In this document: one piece after another, positions 36,362-43,777 of the stretch
How positions within the stretch are numbered: position 1 is the first letter of the stretch
Layout of the letters: each line of letters starts with the position of its first letter
Origin: Sphingomonas sp. Leaf343
GTDB taxonomy: Bacteria > Pseudomonadota > Alphaproteobacteria > Sphingomonadales > Sphingomonadaceae
Length of the DNA: 64,000 nt
NCBI RefSeq assembly: GCF_001423765.1
Contig: NZ_LMPG01000010.1
Span: forward strand, 311,220 to 375,219
Direction of reading: 5' to 3'
Program-made: the position numbers and the translations under genes
The notes under the pieces: generated by a model
What the model saw: only the letters and a program-made list of their open reading frames with translations
Told to the model about the DNA's origin: nothing
The model's database searches: none

Positions 36362-37711
36362 TCAACCCGCCGGCAAGCCCAGCGTAAACCGCGCGCCCTC
36401 GCCCGGCACGCTTGCCACCGTCAGGTCGCCGCCCATCGCCCGGGCAAGTCGCCGCGCGATGAACAGGCCCAGCCCGTTACCGCCCGGCTCGCTCGGGTCG
36501 ATCCGCTCGAACTTGTCGAAGATCCGCGCCTGATCCTCCGGAGCGATGCCCTTGCCAGCGTCGATCACCGTGACGCACGCGTGCCCGTCGGCAACCGATG
36601 TCTCGATCCGCACCAGCCCGCCGCTCCCGGTATAGCGCACCGCGTTGCCGATCAGATTGACCAGGATCTGCAACGCCCGACGGAAATCCCCCAACCCGGG
36701 CGCCATCGTGTCGATTCCGGGCCGCTCGATGGCGACGCCCGCCATGTCCGCGCGGACTGTCAGCAATCCCGCCGCACGCCTCGCCACGTCGGCCAGGTCG
36801 ATCGGCTCGATCGTCGGCCGGAACTCTGCCCGCTCGATCGCCTGGAGGTCGACCAGATCGTCGACCAGCGACAACAAATGCCGCCCCGCACTGGCGATGT
36901 CGGCGGCATAGTCGGCGTAGCCCGGGGTGATCGGCCCGTCCGCCTGCGCGTGGATACTGTCCGCGTTCGCCACGATCCGCGCCAGGGGCGCACGTAAGGC
37001 ACGGTCCAGTCCGACCGTGAAGCTCGCCGGCAAGGTCTCGTCGTCGCCGGGCGCAACCGGATCGTGCCGGTCGGCGACTGTCCCCACCAGTCCGGCGAAG
37101 TCGCCGTTCGCATCGGCACGCGGCCGTGCCGACAGCTGGACGGGGCGCCCGGTCGGCTTCAGCACCGCCGGCTGCGCCTTGAACGCCCGGCGTTTCGCCA
37201 GCGCGTCGAGCATCGGCATCGCTCCGTCATCCGCCGCCGTAAAGCCGAACAACGCCGCGACCGGTCGACCAAGCATCGCCAGCGGATCGAAGCCATGCAA
37301 CGCGCCAGCCTCCAGCGATACGAACGTCAGCCGCAGGGCCGTATCGGTCTCCCACCGCCACTGACCATCACCGGGCACCACGCCCGGCATGTCGCCGATC
37401 GGTGCCCAGACCGCCGTTTCGCTCCAACCGCTGGCAGCGAGGCGGACATGGCCATCTTCGGGCTGCGCCCGAACCCACAGGGCGATATCATTCTCGTCGT
37501 CGGCGACCACGATCTTTCGTGCGACGACGATCCCCAATCGCCGCGCCAATCGTGCGGCAGTGGCCAGTTGCGGAACCGCCAGAACCTGCCCCTCCGCCCC
37601 GCCGGCACGTCGGTTCAACGACGCGATGGCGGGATCGGCCGACACCAGCCGCCCCTCCGCATCGACTATGGCGTGCGCGACCGTGGCGCTCCTGCTCTCG
37701 ACGACAGTCAT
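36362..37711 (-). CDS. Histidine-kinase-like ATPase with the phosphoacceptor His replaced by Arg
   Basis: A 449-residue soluble protein with PAS-like segments in the first 215 residues, a HisKA-like helix and a full HATPase domain. The dimerisation helix reads GLDRALRAPLARIVANAD; the position normally His in HxLRxPL is Arg237. The ATPase motifs look intact (ILVNLIGNAVRYTG, VIDAGKGIAPED, GGNGLGLFIARRLARAMGG). It thus cannot autophosphorylate normally and recalls DivL of Caulobacter, where Tyr replaces His. Its ATG overlaps the stop of the upstream DUF2336 gene. Confidence 0.85.
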   Translation of the reverse strand: MTVVESRSATVAHAIVDAEGRLVSADPAIASLNRRAGGAEGQVLAVPQLATAARLARRLGIVVARKIVVADDENDIALWVRAQPEDGHVRLAASGWSETAVWAPIGDMPGVVPGDGQWRWETDTALRLTFVSLEAGALHGFDPLAMLGRPVAALFGFTAADDGAMPMLDALAKRRAFKAQPAVLKPTGRPVQLSARPRADANGDFAGLVGTVADRHDPVAPGDDETLPASFTVGLDRALRAPLARIVANADSIHAQADGPITPGYADYAADIASAGRHLLSLVDDLVDLQAIERAEFRPTIEPIDLADVARRAAGLLTVRADMAGVAIERPGIDTMAPGLGDFRRALQILVNLIGNAVRYTGSGGLVRIETSVADGHACVTVIDAGKGIAPEDQARIFDKFERIDPSEPGGNGLGLFIARRLARAMGGDLTVASVPGEGARFTLGLPAG

Positions 37712-38805
37712 CGTACGCGCCCGGCCAGCGCCCGGATCGCGCCGCGATAATCCGGATGCAGCGCCAGCGACGCCAGCGCGCCACGGGCATCGTCGTTCGC
37801 CACCGCGGCGATTGCATCGAGTTCGTCCGCAAACGCTTCGATGTCGCGCGTCGGGTCTGCATCGGCCAAGGCAAGCGCAATTCGCGCGATCGTCGACCGA
37901 TCGAGATCGATCGCACGGCAGGCCAGCCACAGCCGATCTCCCGCCGGCTCCAGCGTGATCGCCCGCGCCTGGTCGACCGGCACGTCCAGCGCCTGCGCCA
38001 GAAGCGCGACGAACAGTCGCAGTCGCCGGTCGCCCAGCGACTCGACCAGCAGGTCCGGCAGTTCGCTGCGCCGGGGCATGATCGCCACCGCCAGCCTTTG
38101 CGCCACCGTATCCACCCGGTCGGTGTCGTCATGGGTGGTGAGGGTGCGTTGGGCGGCGGTGGCTATCGCGTGATCGGTTTCCGGGTCGGTCCCACTTTCG
38201 GGGCTGCCGCGCACGGCCGCGGCCGTCCACCAGACCAGCCGCCGATGCAGGTCCGCCGGCAGGTCGACGTCGATCCCGACGCCGCTTTCATGAGCATCGC
38301 GGCGGCGATTGTCCGCTGCCAGCAAGGCCATAGCCGCCGCGGCGACGACGCGATCGGGTGCGTTCGCGAGCCGCACGAGCAGGCTGGGCATGTCCGGCCC
38401 GGACACAGCCACGGGCAGCGCCTCCTCGATCAGGTCGAGCCGGACCCGCGCGATCAGTTCGTTCATCAGGTCGGCATCACGCAACACGCCCGCCCGCATC
38501 AGCCGCCCCAAGACGTCGGGCGAGCGCATCAGCACGCCCTCCGCCAACGCGGGCCGGTCCCGGTCGGCGAGCAGTCGCGCGGCGTGCCGGCGGATATCCG
38601 CCTCGACCCCCGCCACGATACCGCGCACGACCGCCGCCAGCGCGGCGCGGGTCCGGTCGTCCAGCCGGGTATCGTCCGCCAGAAAGAAATCGGCGATCGC
38701 CCCGGCCAGCTCGGCCTCCGCGCGATCGCCCCCGCGCGCCGCACGGCCCGCGAGCGCGTCGCGGTCCCACGCGGAGACGGTGTCCTGATGCGATCGTGGC
38801 GACAT
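37708..38805 (-). CDS. DUF2336 domain protein
   Basis: A 365-residue, all-helical, Ala/Leu/Arg-rich soluble protein resembling the DUF2336 family, which looks like HEAT-type helical repeats (for example LLVRLANAPDRVVAAAAMAL and RSELPDLLVESLGDRRLRLF). Family function is unknown, but several alphaproteobacterial members neighbour histidine kinases or chemotaxis genes. Here it is translationally coupled (ATGA) to the kinase-like protein that lacks its His, suggesting they work as a pair. Confidence 0.65.
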   Translation of the reverse strand: MSPRSHQDTVSAWDRDALAGRAARGGDRAEAELAGAIADFFLADDTRLDDRTRAALAAVVRGIVAGVEADIRRHAARLLADRDRPALAEGVLMRSPDVLGRLMRAGVLRDADLMNELIARVRLDLIEEALPVAVSGPDMPSLLVRLANAPDRVVAAAAMALLAADNRRRDAHESGVGIDVDLPADLHRRLVWWTAAAVRGSPESGTDPETDHAIATAAQRTLTTHDDTDRVDTVAQRLAVAIMPRRSELPDLLVESLGDRRLRLFVALLAQALDVPVDQARAITLEPAGDRLWLACRAIDLDRSTIARIALALADADPTRDIEAFADELDAIAAVANDDARGALASLALHPDYRGAIRALAGRVR

Positions 38806-38841
38806 GGCGCGATGTCTAGCGCCAACGTCGTTAATGAGCGC

Positions 38842-40023
38842 CTAAGCCTGATCCCGAAGCGATTCGACCGCCGCCGTCAGCGTCGCCGCCGCGTAAGCCG
38901 CCGCCAGCCCGAGCCCCGCGACCGGCCAGCCGATCACCGCCCCCACCGTCGTCGCCAGCAGATAGGCGGGTGGCCCGCCCCACCAGCGCCGCCGCCGATC
39001 ACGCCGGATCGCCCGTTCCGCCAGCCCGCCCAGGAACAGCAGACCGCCGGCCAGCAGTGGCGCGACGCCACCGCCGCTGCCCTCGACCAGTCCGGCGACG
39101 GCGACCGCGAGCGCGGGCAGCGCGAGTGTGCCGAGCCGCCCGGCCTGCGCCAGCCGCTCCTCGTCGCGCAGCGCCGCCAGCACCCGCGCAATGCCGAGGC
39201 CCAGCACGCCGGCCAGCACCAGCAACAGGCCCAGCCAAGCGATCCCCATGACCTGCGCCGTCAGCCCGGCCAGCCCGAACGCGACTCCGCCGCCGACCAC
39301 GGCCTCCGTCGCGATATGCCGGTCGAGCAGTCGCGGCGACACCGCCCGCGCGATCGGCCCCAGAATCGCGGCGTTGAACCAGTCGCGCCGGTCCGCCACC
39401 GTCGCGGCCAGCACCATCCGTCCACGCGCGGCGAACGCGACCGCGCTGTGTTCCAGTCCGTGGCCGTCCCGCACATCCTCCAGCGAGAGGGGGACGTGCA
39501 CCGCCTGCGCCTGTTCGGCGAGCCTCAGGATGCTGGATTGCAGCGCATAGTCGTTGGGCAACGCCGCGACCTCCGCGATACGGCGCGGGTCGATCCGGCC
39601 CACCCCGCCCCAGGCGAGTTGTCCGCCCAGTCGTTCGTAATCGGGTCCGGCCGTTTCGGCCGGCAGCACCAGCAACGCGTCGCCACCGGTGTCGCTCCTG
39701 CCGAAGCCATCGATCAGACCCTGCGTTGTGATGAGGCCGTCCGCGACCACGACGATCGTCGACAGGGGATGTAGCCGCGCCTGCGCCTCGACCGCCGATC
39801 GCACCGTATCGACCACAACCCCGCGCTTGCCGATCCGGCCGAGCGCGCCGAGCAGTTCGGGCGTCAGCCGCCCGACCGATACGATGATCTGTGCCGCGCC
39901 CGCCGCGATAAGCAGCCGCGCCTGATATTCGATCACGGTCCCGCCCCCGAAGGGCAGCGTCGCGATCAGCGTTCCCGGACGATCGAGCGCCTCGAGTTCG
40001 GCGAAAAGAAGCCCCGCAAGCAT
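38842..40023 (-). CDS. Nucleotidyltransferase-like / membrane-domain fusion of unknown function
   Basis: A 393-residue protein. The first 150 residues look like a degenerate sugar-nucleotidyltransferase fold (LPFGGGTVIEYQARLLIAAG, IIVSVGRLTPELLGALG, LSTIVVVADGLITTQGLID), without the GxGxR...PK signature or a clear DxD. The second half has about five transmembrane helices. A short GIAR segment near residue 300 sits where CDP-alcohol phosphotransferases have their DGxxAR, but the Asp residues are missing. The layout recalls cytidylyltransferase/phosphotransferase fusions of phospholipid synthesis. I cannot assign activity. Confidence 0.55.
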   Translation of the reverse strand: MLAGLLFAELEALDRPGTLIATLPFGGGTVIEYQARLLIAAGAAQIIVSVGRLTPELLGALGRIGKRGVVVDTVRSAVEAQARLHPLSTIVVVADGLITTQGLIDGFGRSDTGGDALLVLPAETAGPDYERLGGQLAWGGVGRIDPRRIAEVAALPNDYALQSSILRLAEQAQAVHVPLSLEDVRDGHGLEHSAVAFAARGRMVLAATVADRRDWFNAAILGPIARAVSPRLLDRHIATEAVVGGGVAFGLAGLTAQVMGIAWLGLLLVLAGVLGLGIARVLAALRDEERLAQAGRLGTLALPALAVAVAGLVEGSGGGVAPLLAGGLLFLGGLAERAIRRDRRRRWWGGPPAYLLATTVGAVIGWPVAGLGLAAAYAAATLTAAVESLRDQA

Positions 40024-40133
40024 CGTGGGGCTGATAGGGACCGGGCGGCGAGGGTCAACCGCCCTTCTGTTTGTTCGGGGCGGCGGCGGGCGATGTCGCC
40101 AGTCTTCGGAGCGGGTTGCGCGTGGCAAGGCCC

Positions 40134-40171
40134 TGCGAAAGGGCGGCGGGTTACAGGGCCGGCCTTTCGCA
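40134..40171 (-). terminator. Hairpin downstream of the Hpt-like gene
   Basis: Nine-base arms TGCGAAAGG (40134-40142) and CCTTTCGCA (40163-40171) with a 20-base GC-rich loop, directly after the stop of the Hpt-like gene. The remaining 110 bases before the next gene's start show nothing. Confidence 0.45.
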
Positions 40172-40195
40172 AGGAGAGAGTTCCGGCGGAGGCCG

Positions 40196-40507
40196 CTAAA
40201 CCGCCCCCTCGCCCTCCAGCCGGGCCACCGCGCGCTTTAGCTTCGACAGCATCGCGACATCGCCGGCGCGCCCGTCCGCGGCCGATGCCGCCAGCGCCAT
40301 CAGGCGCACGGCACCGAAGCTGGCCGCCAGCCCCTTCAACCGCGTCGCGCCGGTGCGCCAGCCATCGACCTGCGTCGAGGACGCCATTTGCGCCAGCGCC
40401 TTCTCCGCGCTCGCCACGAACGCCACGCGCAACTCGGCGATCAGGCCGGGTTCGTCGCCCACCGCGGCGGCCAGGGTCGAATCGATTGCTCCGGGATCAT
40501 ACGCCAT
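40196..40507 (-). CDS. Hpt-like four-helix protein lacking the phospho-accepting His
   Basis: A 103-residue protein with the look of a histidine phosphotransfer domain: ALAQMASSTQVDGWRTGATR leads to LKGLAASFGAVRLMALAASA, where the family has AHxLKGSA..GA..L. The residue normally His is Thr55 (ATRLKG). The Lys-Gly and the following Phe-Gly-Ala remain. It is divergent from the coiled-coil gene. If the fold is right it cannot carry phosphate and may bind a receiver or kinase. Confidence 0.65.
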   Translation of the reverse strand: MAYDPGAIDSTLAAAVGDEPGLIAELRVAFVASAEKALAQMASSTQVDGWRTGATRLKGLAASFGAVRLMALAASAADGRAGDVAMLSKLKRAVARLEGEGAV

Positions 40508-40617
40508 CCCCCGGACGCTAGGCCGCGTTCGTTAACGACAGGTTGCCGCACGAGGCTGGTCGTGGCGCGTAAAGATGGTAAACGACGGCAAATCAAACGG
40601 CGACCAAGGGGGATACG

Positions 40618-42894
40618 CTGGGCAATCACGATCTCTGGCCGACAGCCGATACGGCGTCCGACTATCGCCGCTCCGACTATGAGGTCGAGCCGCAGGAGCA
40701 GGACGTGCTCGACCTGGTAGAGGCGGACATCGTCGCGCCGCGTCGTGGCGACCGGGTGTTGCCGGCGCTGGCGGTCGTGCTGGCGCTCGCATGGATCGGC
40801 GGCATGCTCGCGCTGGCGTGGACATCGCTGCCCGCGCTGCCACCGGTGGCGCTGGTGCAGTTCGTCGCCGCGCTGGCGACCGTCCCGGCGCTGATCGGCA
40901 TCGTCTGGCTCCTCGCGCAGCGGAGCAGCCGGTCGGAGGCGCGCCGCTTCGCCCTGACCGCGCGCGCGATGCGCGGCGAGGCGCAGGCGCTGGAACGCAG
41001 GATCGCCGCCCTGTCGCAATCGCTGCACCTGCAACGCGAACAGATCGCGCATCAATTGTCGACGCTGGCGTCGGTCGGCGACGTGGCGGCGGATCGGCTG
41101 GAGGCGGTCGGCCGCGGCCTGTCGGCCGAAGTCGATGCCGCCCGCGCCCACGCCGCCACCCTCGCCACCGCCGCCGAGCGCGCACGCGCCACGGTCGGCG
41201 AACTGCTCGCCGCGATGCCGGCGGCGCAGGCCGACAGCGAAGAGGTCGGCCGTCGCATCGAACAGGCCGGACTGGGCGCTGCTGCCCATGTCGCAGCACT
41301 CGATGCGCAGCTGTCGGCACTGACCGACCGTGCGCGGGAGGCGGACACGCTCTCGACCACCGCGGTCGCGTCGCTCGCCGGCCACCTGCAACGGATCGGC
41401 GACAGCGGGCACACCGCCGGATCGAAACTGGAACAGGTCGCCGCCGCCATGGCGGAGACGGTGGAGCTGCTCGCCACCCGCGCCACGGCGACGATGGAAC
41501 GCTCACGCGCGGATCTGGCGGATCAGGGCGACGCCATGCTCGGGCTGGTCGACCAGCGTCAGGCGGCGCTCCACGCGGCCGCGCATGACAGCGTCAGTGC
41601 GCTGGGCGAGCGGGTCGGCGCGATCGATGCGGCGATCGAACTGATCGCCAATCGCCTGCACCAGCAACACGGGGCCAGCGACATTCTGGTCGGCGGCCTG
41701 CACGACGGCATCGCCGCGGTCGAGCAGCGGCTGGACGCGCTCCACGCGCAGGGTGTCGACCGGACGCAGCATCTGGCCGCCTCGATCAGCGCGCTCGGCG
41801 GTTCGGCGAATGCGATGACGGAGGCGTTGAAGACCGGCGATGCCATGGCGTTGAAGACGATCGGCACCACCGAATCGCTGTTGATCGCGCTCGACGCCGC
41901 CGCGCGCGAGATCGACGAGACATTGCCGGAAGCGCTCAACCGCCTCGACGCGCGGATCGACGGCAGCCGCAAGATCGTCGGTCAGGCCAAGCCCGAACTG
42001 CTCGCGCTCGTCACCGCCGCCGAGAGCACGCACGATGCGATCGAGGCGATCGCCGCAGTCATCCAGGATCAGCGCAAGACGCTGGATCAACTGTCGATGG
42101 CGCTGCTCGATACGCTGGAGAACGGCCGCGACAAGGCGGACGCGCTCGGTGCGATGGTCGACGAGACGATCGGTCGCACCAACCGCTTCGCCGACGAGGC
42201 CGCGCCCCGCCTGCTGGAGGCGCTGACCCGGGTCCGCGAAACCGCCCAGATCGCCGCCGACCGCGCGCGCGAGACGCTGGCGAAGGTCATTCCGGAGGCT
42301 GCCGCCGCGCTGGAGGATTCGGCCGGCGACGCGATGCGCCGGGCGACGACGAACACGGTCGAACGTCAGGTCGACGCCCTTGCCGAGGCGACGCGCGGGG
42401 CGGTCACCGCCGCGACCGGGGCCACCGAACGCCTCGCCGCCCATGTCCAGCGCATCGCCGAGCAGACCGCATTGGTCGAGGCGCGGCTGGAGGAGGCGCG
42501 CGAGGTGCAGGAACAGGCGGACAGCGCCACGCTGTCGCGCCGCGTCTCGCTGCTGATCGAGGCGCTGAACTCCGCTTCGATCGACATCGCCAAGGTGTTC
42601 GGGCGCGACGTGTCCGACAGCGCGTGGGCGGCGTATCTGAAGGGCGACCGCGGCGTCTTCACCCGCCGCGCGGTGCGCCTGCTGGAGGGAAGCGAACTTG
42701 CCCGCGTGTCGCGCCTGTACGATGACGACGCCGTGTTCCGCGACAACGTCAACCGCTACATCCACGATTTCGAGGCGATGTTGCGCGGCATCCTGACGCA
42801 ACGCGACGGATCGCCGCTGGCGGTGACGTTGCTGTCGTCGGACATGGGCAAGCTCTACGTCGCCCTGGCGCAGGCGATCGAGCGGTTGCGGTAG
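40618..42894 (+). CDS. Large membrane-anchored coiled-coil protein
   Basis: About 729-758 residues depending on start. Two hydrophobic segments near the N terminus (LPALAVVLALAWIGGMLAL and VQFVAALATVPALIGIVWLL) are followed by some 500 residues of Ala/Glu/Arg/Leu-rich helix, then a compact C-terminal region (DIAKVFGRDVSDSAWAAYLK to ALAQAIERLR). In-frame coding continues 29 codons above the first GTG (40705), back to a CTG placed 5 bases after AAGGGGG; the GTG itself has AGGAG 6 bases before it. No ATG is available. The role is unknown; the architecture suits a scaffold or envelope-linked organiser. Confidence 0.7.
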   Translation: MGNHDLWPTADTASDYRRSDYEVEPQEQDVLDLVEADIVAPRRGDRVLPALAVVLALAWIGGMLALAWTSLPALPPVALVQFVAALATVPALIGIVWLLAQRSSRSEARRFALTARAMRGEAQALERRIAALSQSLHLQREQIAHQLSTLASVGDVAADRLEAVGRGLSAEVDAARAHAATLATAAERARATVGELLAAMPAAQADSEEVGRRIEQAGLGAAAHVAALDAQLSALTDRAREADTLSTTAVASLAGHLQRIGDSGHTAGSKLEQVAAAMAETVELLATRATATMERSRADLADQGDAMLGLVDQRQAALHAAAHDSVSALGERVGAIDAAIELIANRLHQQHGASDILVGGLHDGIAAVEQRLDALHAQGVDRTQHLAASISALGGSANAMTEALKTGDAMALKTIGTTESLLIALDAAAREIDETLPEALNRLDARIDGSRKIVGQAKPELLALVTAAESTHDAIEAIAAVIQDQRKTLDQLSMALLDTLENGRDKADALGAMVDETIGRTNRFADEAAPRLLEALTRVRETAQIAADRARETLAKVIPEAAAALEDSAGDAMRRATTNTVERQVDALAEATRGAVTAATGATERLAAHVQRIAEQTALVEARLEEAREVQEQADSATLSRRVSLLIEALNSASIDIAKVFGRDVSDSAWAAYLKGDRGVFTRRAVRLLEGSELARVSRLYDDDAVFRDNVNRYIHDFEAMLRGILTQRDGSPLAVTLLSSDMGKLYVALAQAIERLR

Positions 42895-42994
42895 CCGCTC
42901 GTTCCCCTGCTTTGGAGGGGGTGCGGGATCGAACCCTGGCATGCCGTCCGGAGAAGGCATCGCTGCGATCCGGCCAAGCCCTCAGGCGCTACGA

Positions 42995-43777
42995 CTACCG
43001 GGCCTCGCGCACGAACCGGTATCCCTGCTGCTCGAACCCCATCGCCCGATAGAATCCGTTCACGTTCCTGACCGCGATCACGCCGACCGCCTCGACGCTC
43101 TCGCATCCCCGATCGATCAGCGCCGCGCGAGCCGCATCGACCATCGCCCTTCCGACACCCTGCCGCCGCGCCGCCTTGTCGACCGCGATCATCGTGATCC
43201 GTCCGACCGGCGCCGACTGGAGGCTCATTATCATGTGCCAGGCGACGCAGCCGATCACGCCGCCACGATCCGCCACCAGCACGCCGCCGCTGTTGCGCAC
43301 GGCGTCGAACCGGTCGGCCGACAGCACCGCGTCCGGATCGATCAATCGGGCGATCGCCTCCAGATCGGCCCTGGCCGCAGCCCGGATCACCAGCTCCGGT
43401 TCGGGTGCCGGTTCCGGTTCGGGCGCTTTCTCCGGTGTGGTCCGACGCGGCTTGCCGGCCGCCCGTCGTCGTGTCGCGGGAGGCTCGCCGTCGCCTGCGT
43501 CCGCCGCCGGTTTCCGGGGTGGGATTCGCGCGGGCGTGACCTCCGCCGACTGCGCCCATGTCGATCCCTCCGCCTTTCGCAGATAAGCGCGGATGTCGTC
43601 CGCCGTGGCGGTCAGACCGGCGTCTCCCATGCCGAGCAACGCCTTGCCGCCGGCATCGGTCAGTCCGTAAAGCCCGTAATCGCCCACGCCCGGTTTGCGC
43701 CGGCGCGACCGGACCAGCTTCAGCCCGCGATGCGCCGCCGCGTCGCGCAGCGCGGCGGCCTCGTCATCTCCCGCCAT
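42995..43777 (-). CDS. GNAT acetyltransferase with an extra N-terminal domain
   Basis: A 260-residue protein. Residues 1-70 form a small alpha/beta domain (DEAAALRDAAAHRGLKLVRS, GDYGLYGLTDAGGKALLG) also seen alone in sphingomonads. A Pro/Ala/Arg/Lys-rich linker (about 80-140) joins it to a GNAT domain: [17 protein letters not shown], the acetyl-CoA loop VDKAARRQGVGRAMVDAARA, and NVNGFYRAMGFEQQGYRF. The acceptor is unknown. Its ATG overlaps the stop of the GH15 gene. Confidence 0.82.
   Translation of the reverse strand: MAGDDEAAALRDAAAHRGLKLVRSRRRKPGVGDYGLYGLTDAGGKALLGMGDAGLTATADDIRAYLRKAEGSTWAQSAEVTPARIPPRKPAADAGDGEPPATRRRAAGKPRRTTPEKAPEPEPAPEPELVIRAAARADLEAIARLIDPDAVLSADRFDAVRNSGGVLVADRGGVIGCVAWHMIMSLQSAPVGRITMIAVDKAARRQGVGRAMVDAARAALIDRGCESVEAVGVIAVRNVNGFYRAMGFEQQGYRFVREAR

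Noticed and set aside
42913..42941. On the minus strand a GGGTTCGATCCC-like T-arm followed by a CCA-like end, with a small stem beside it, resembling the 3' end of a tRNA
   Set aside because: The T-loop is one base short, no matching 5' acceptor arm lies within 100 bases, and no integrase is nearby. Probably chance, at most a tRNA fragment.
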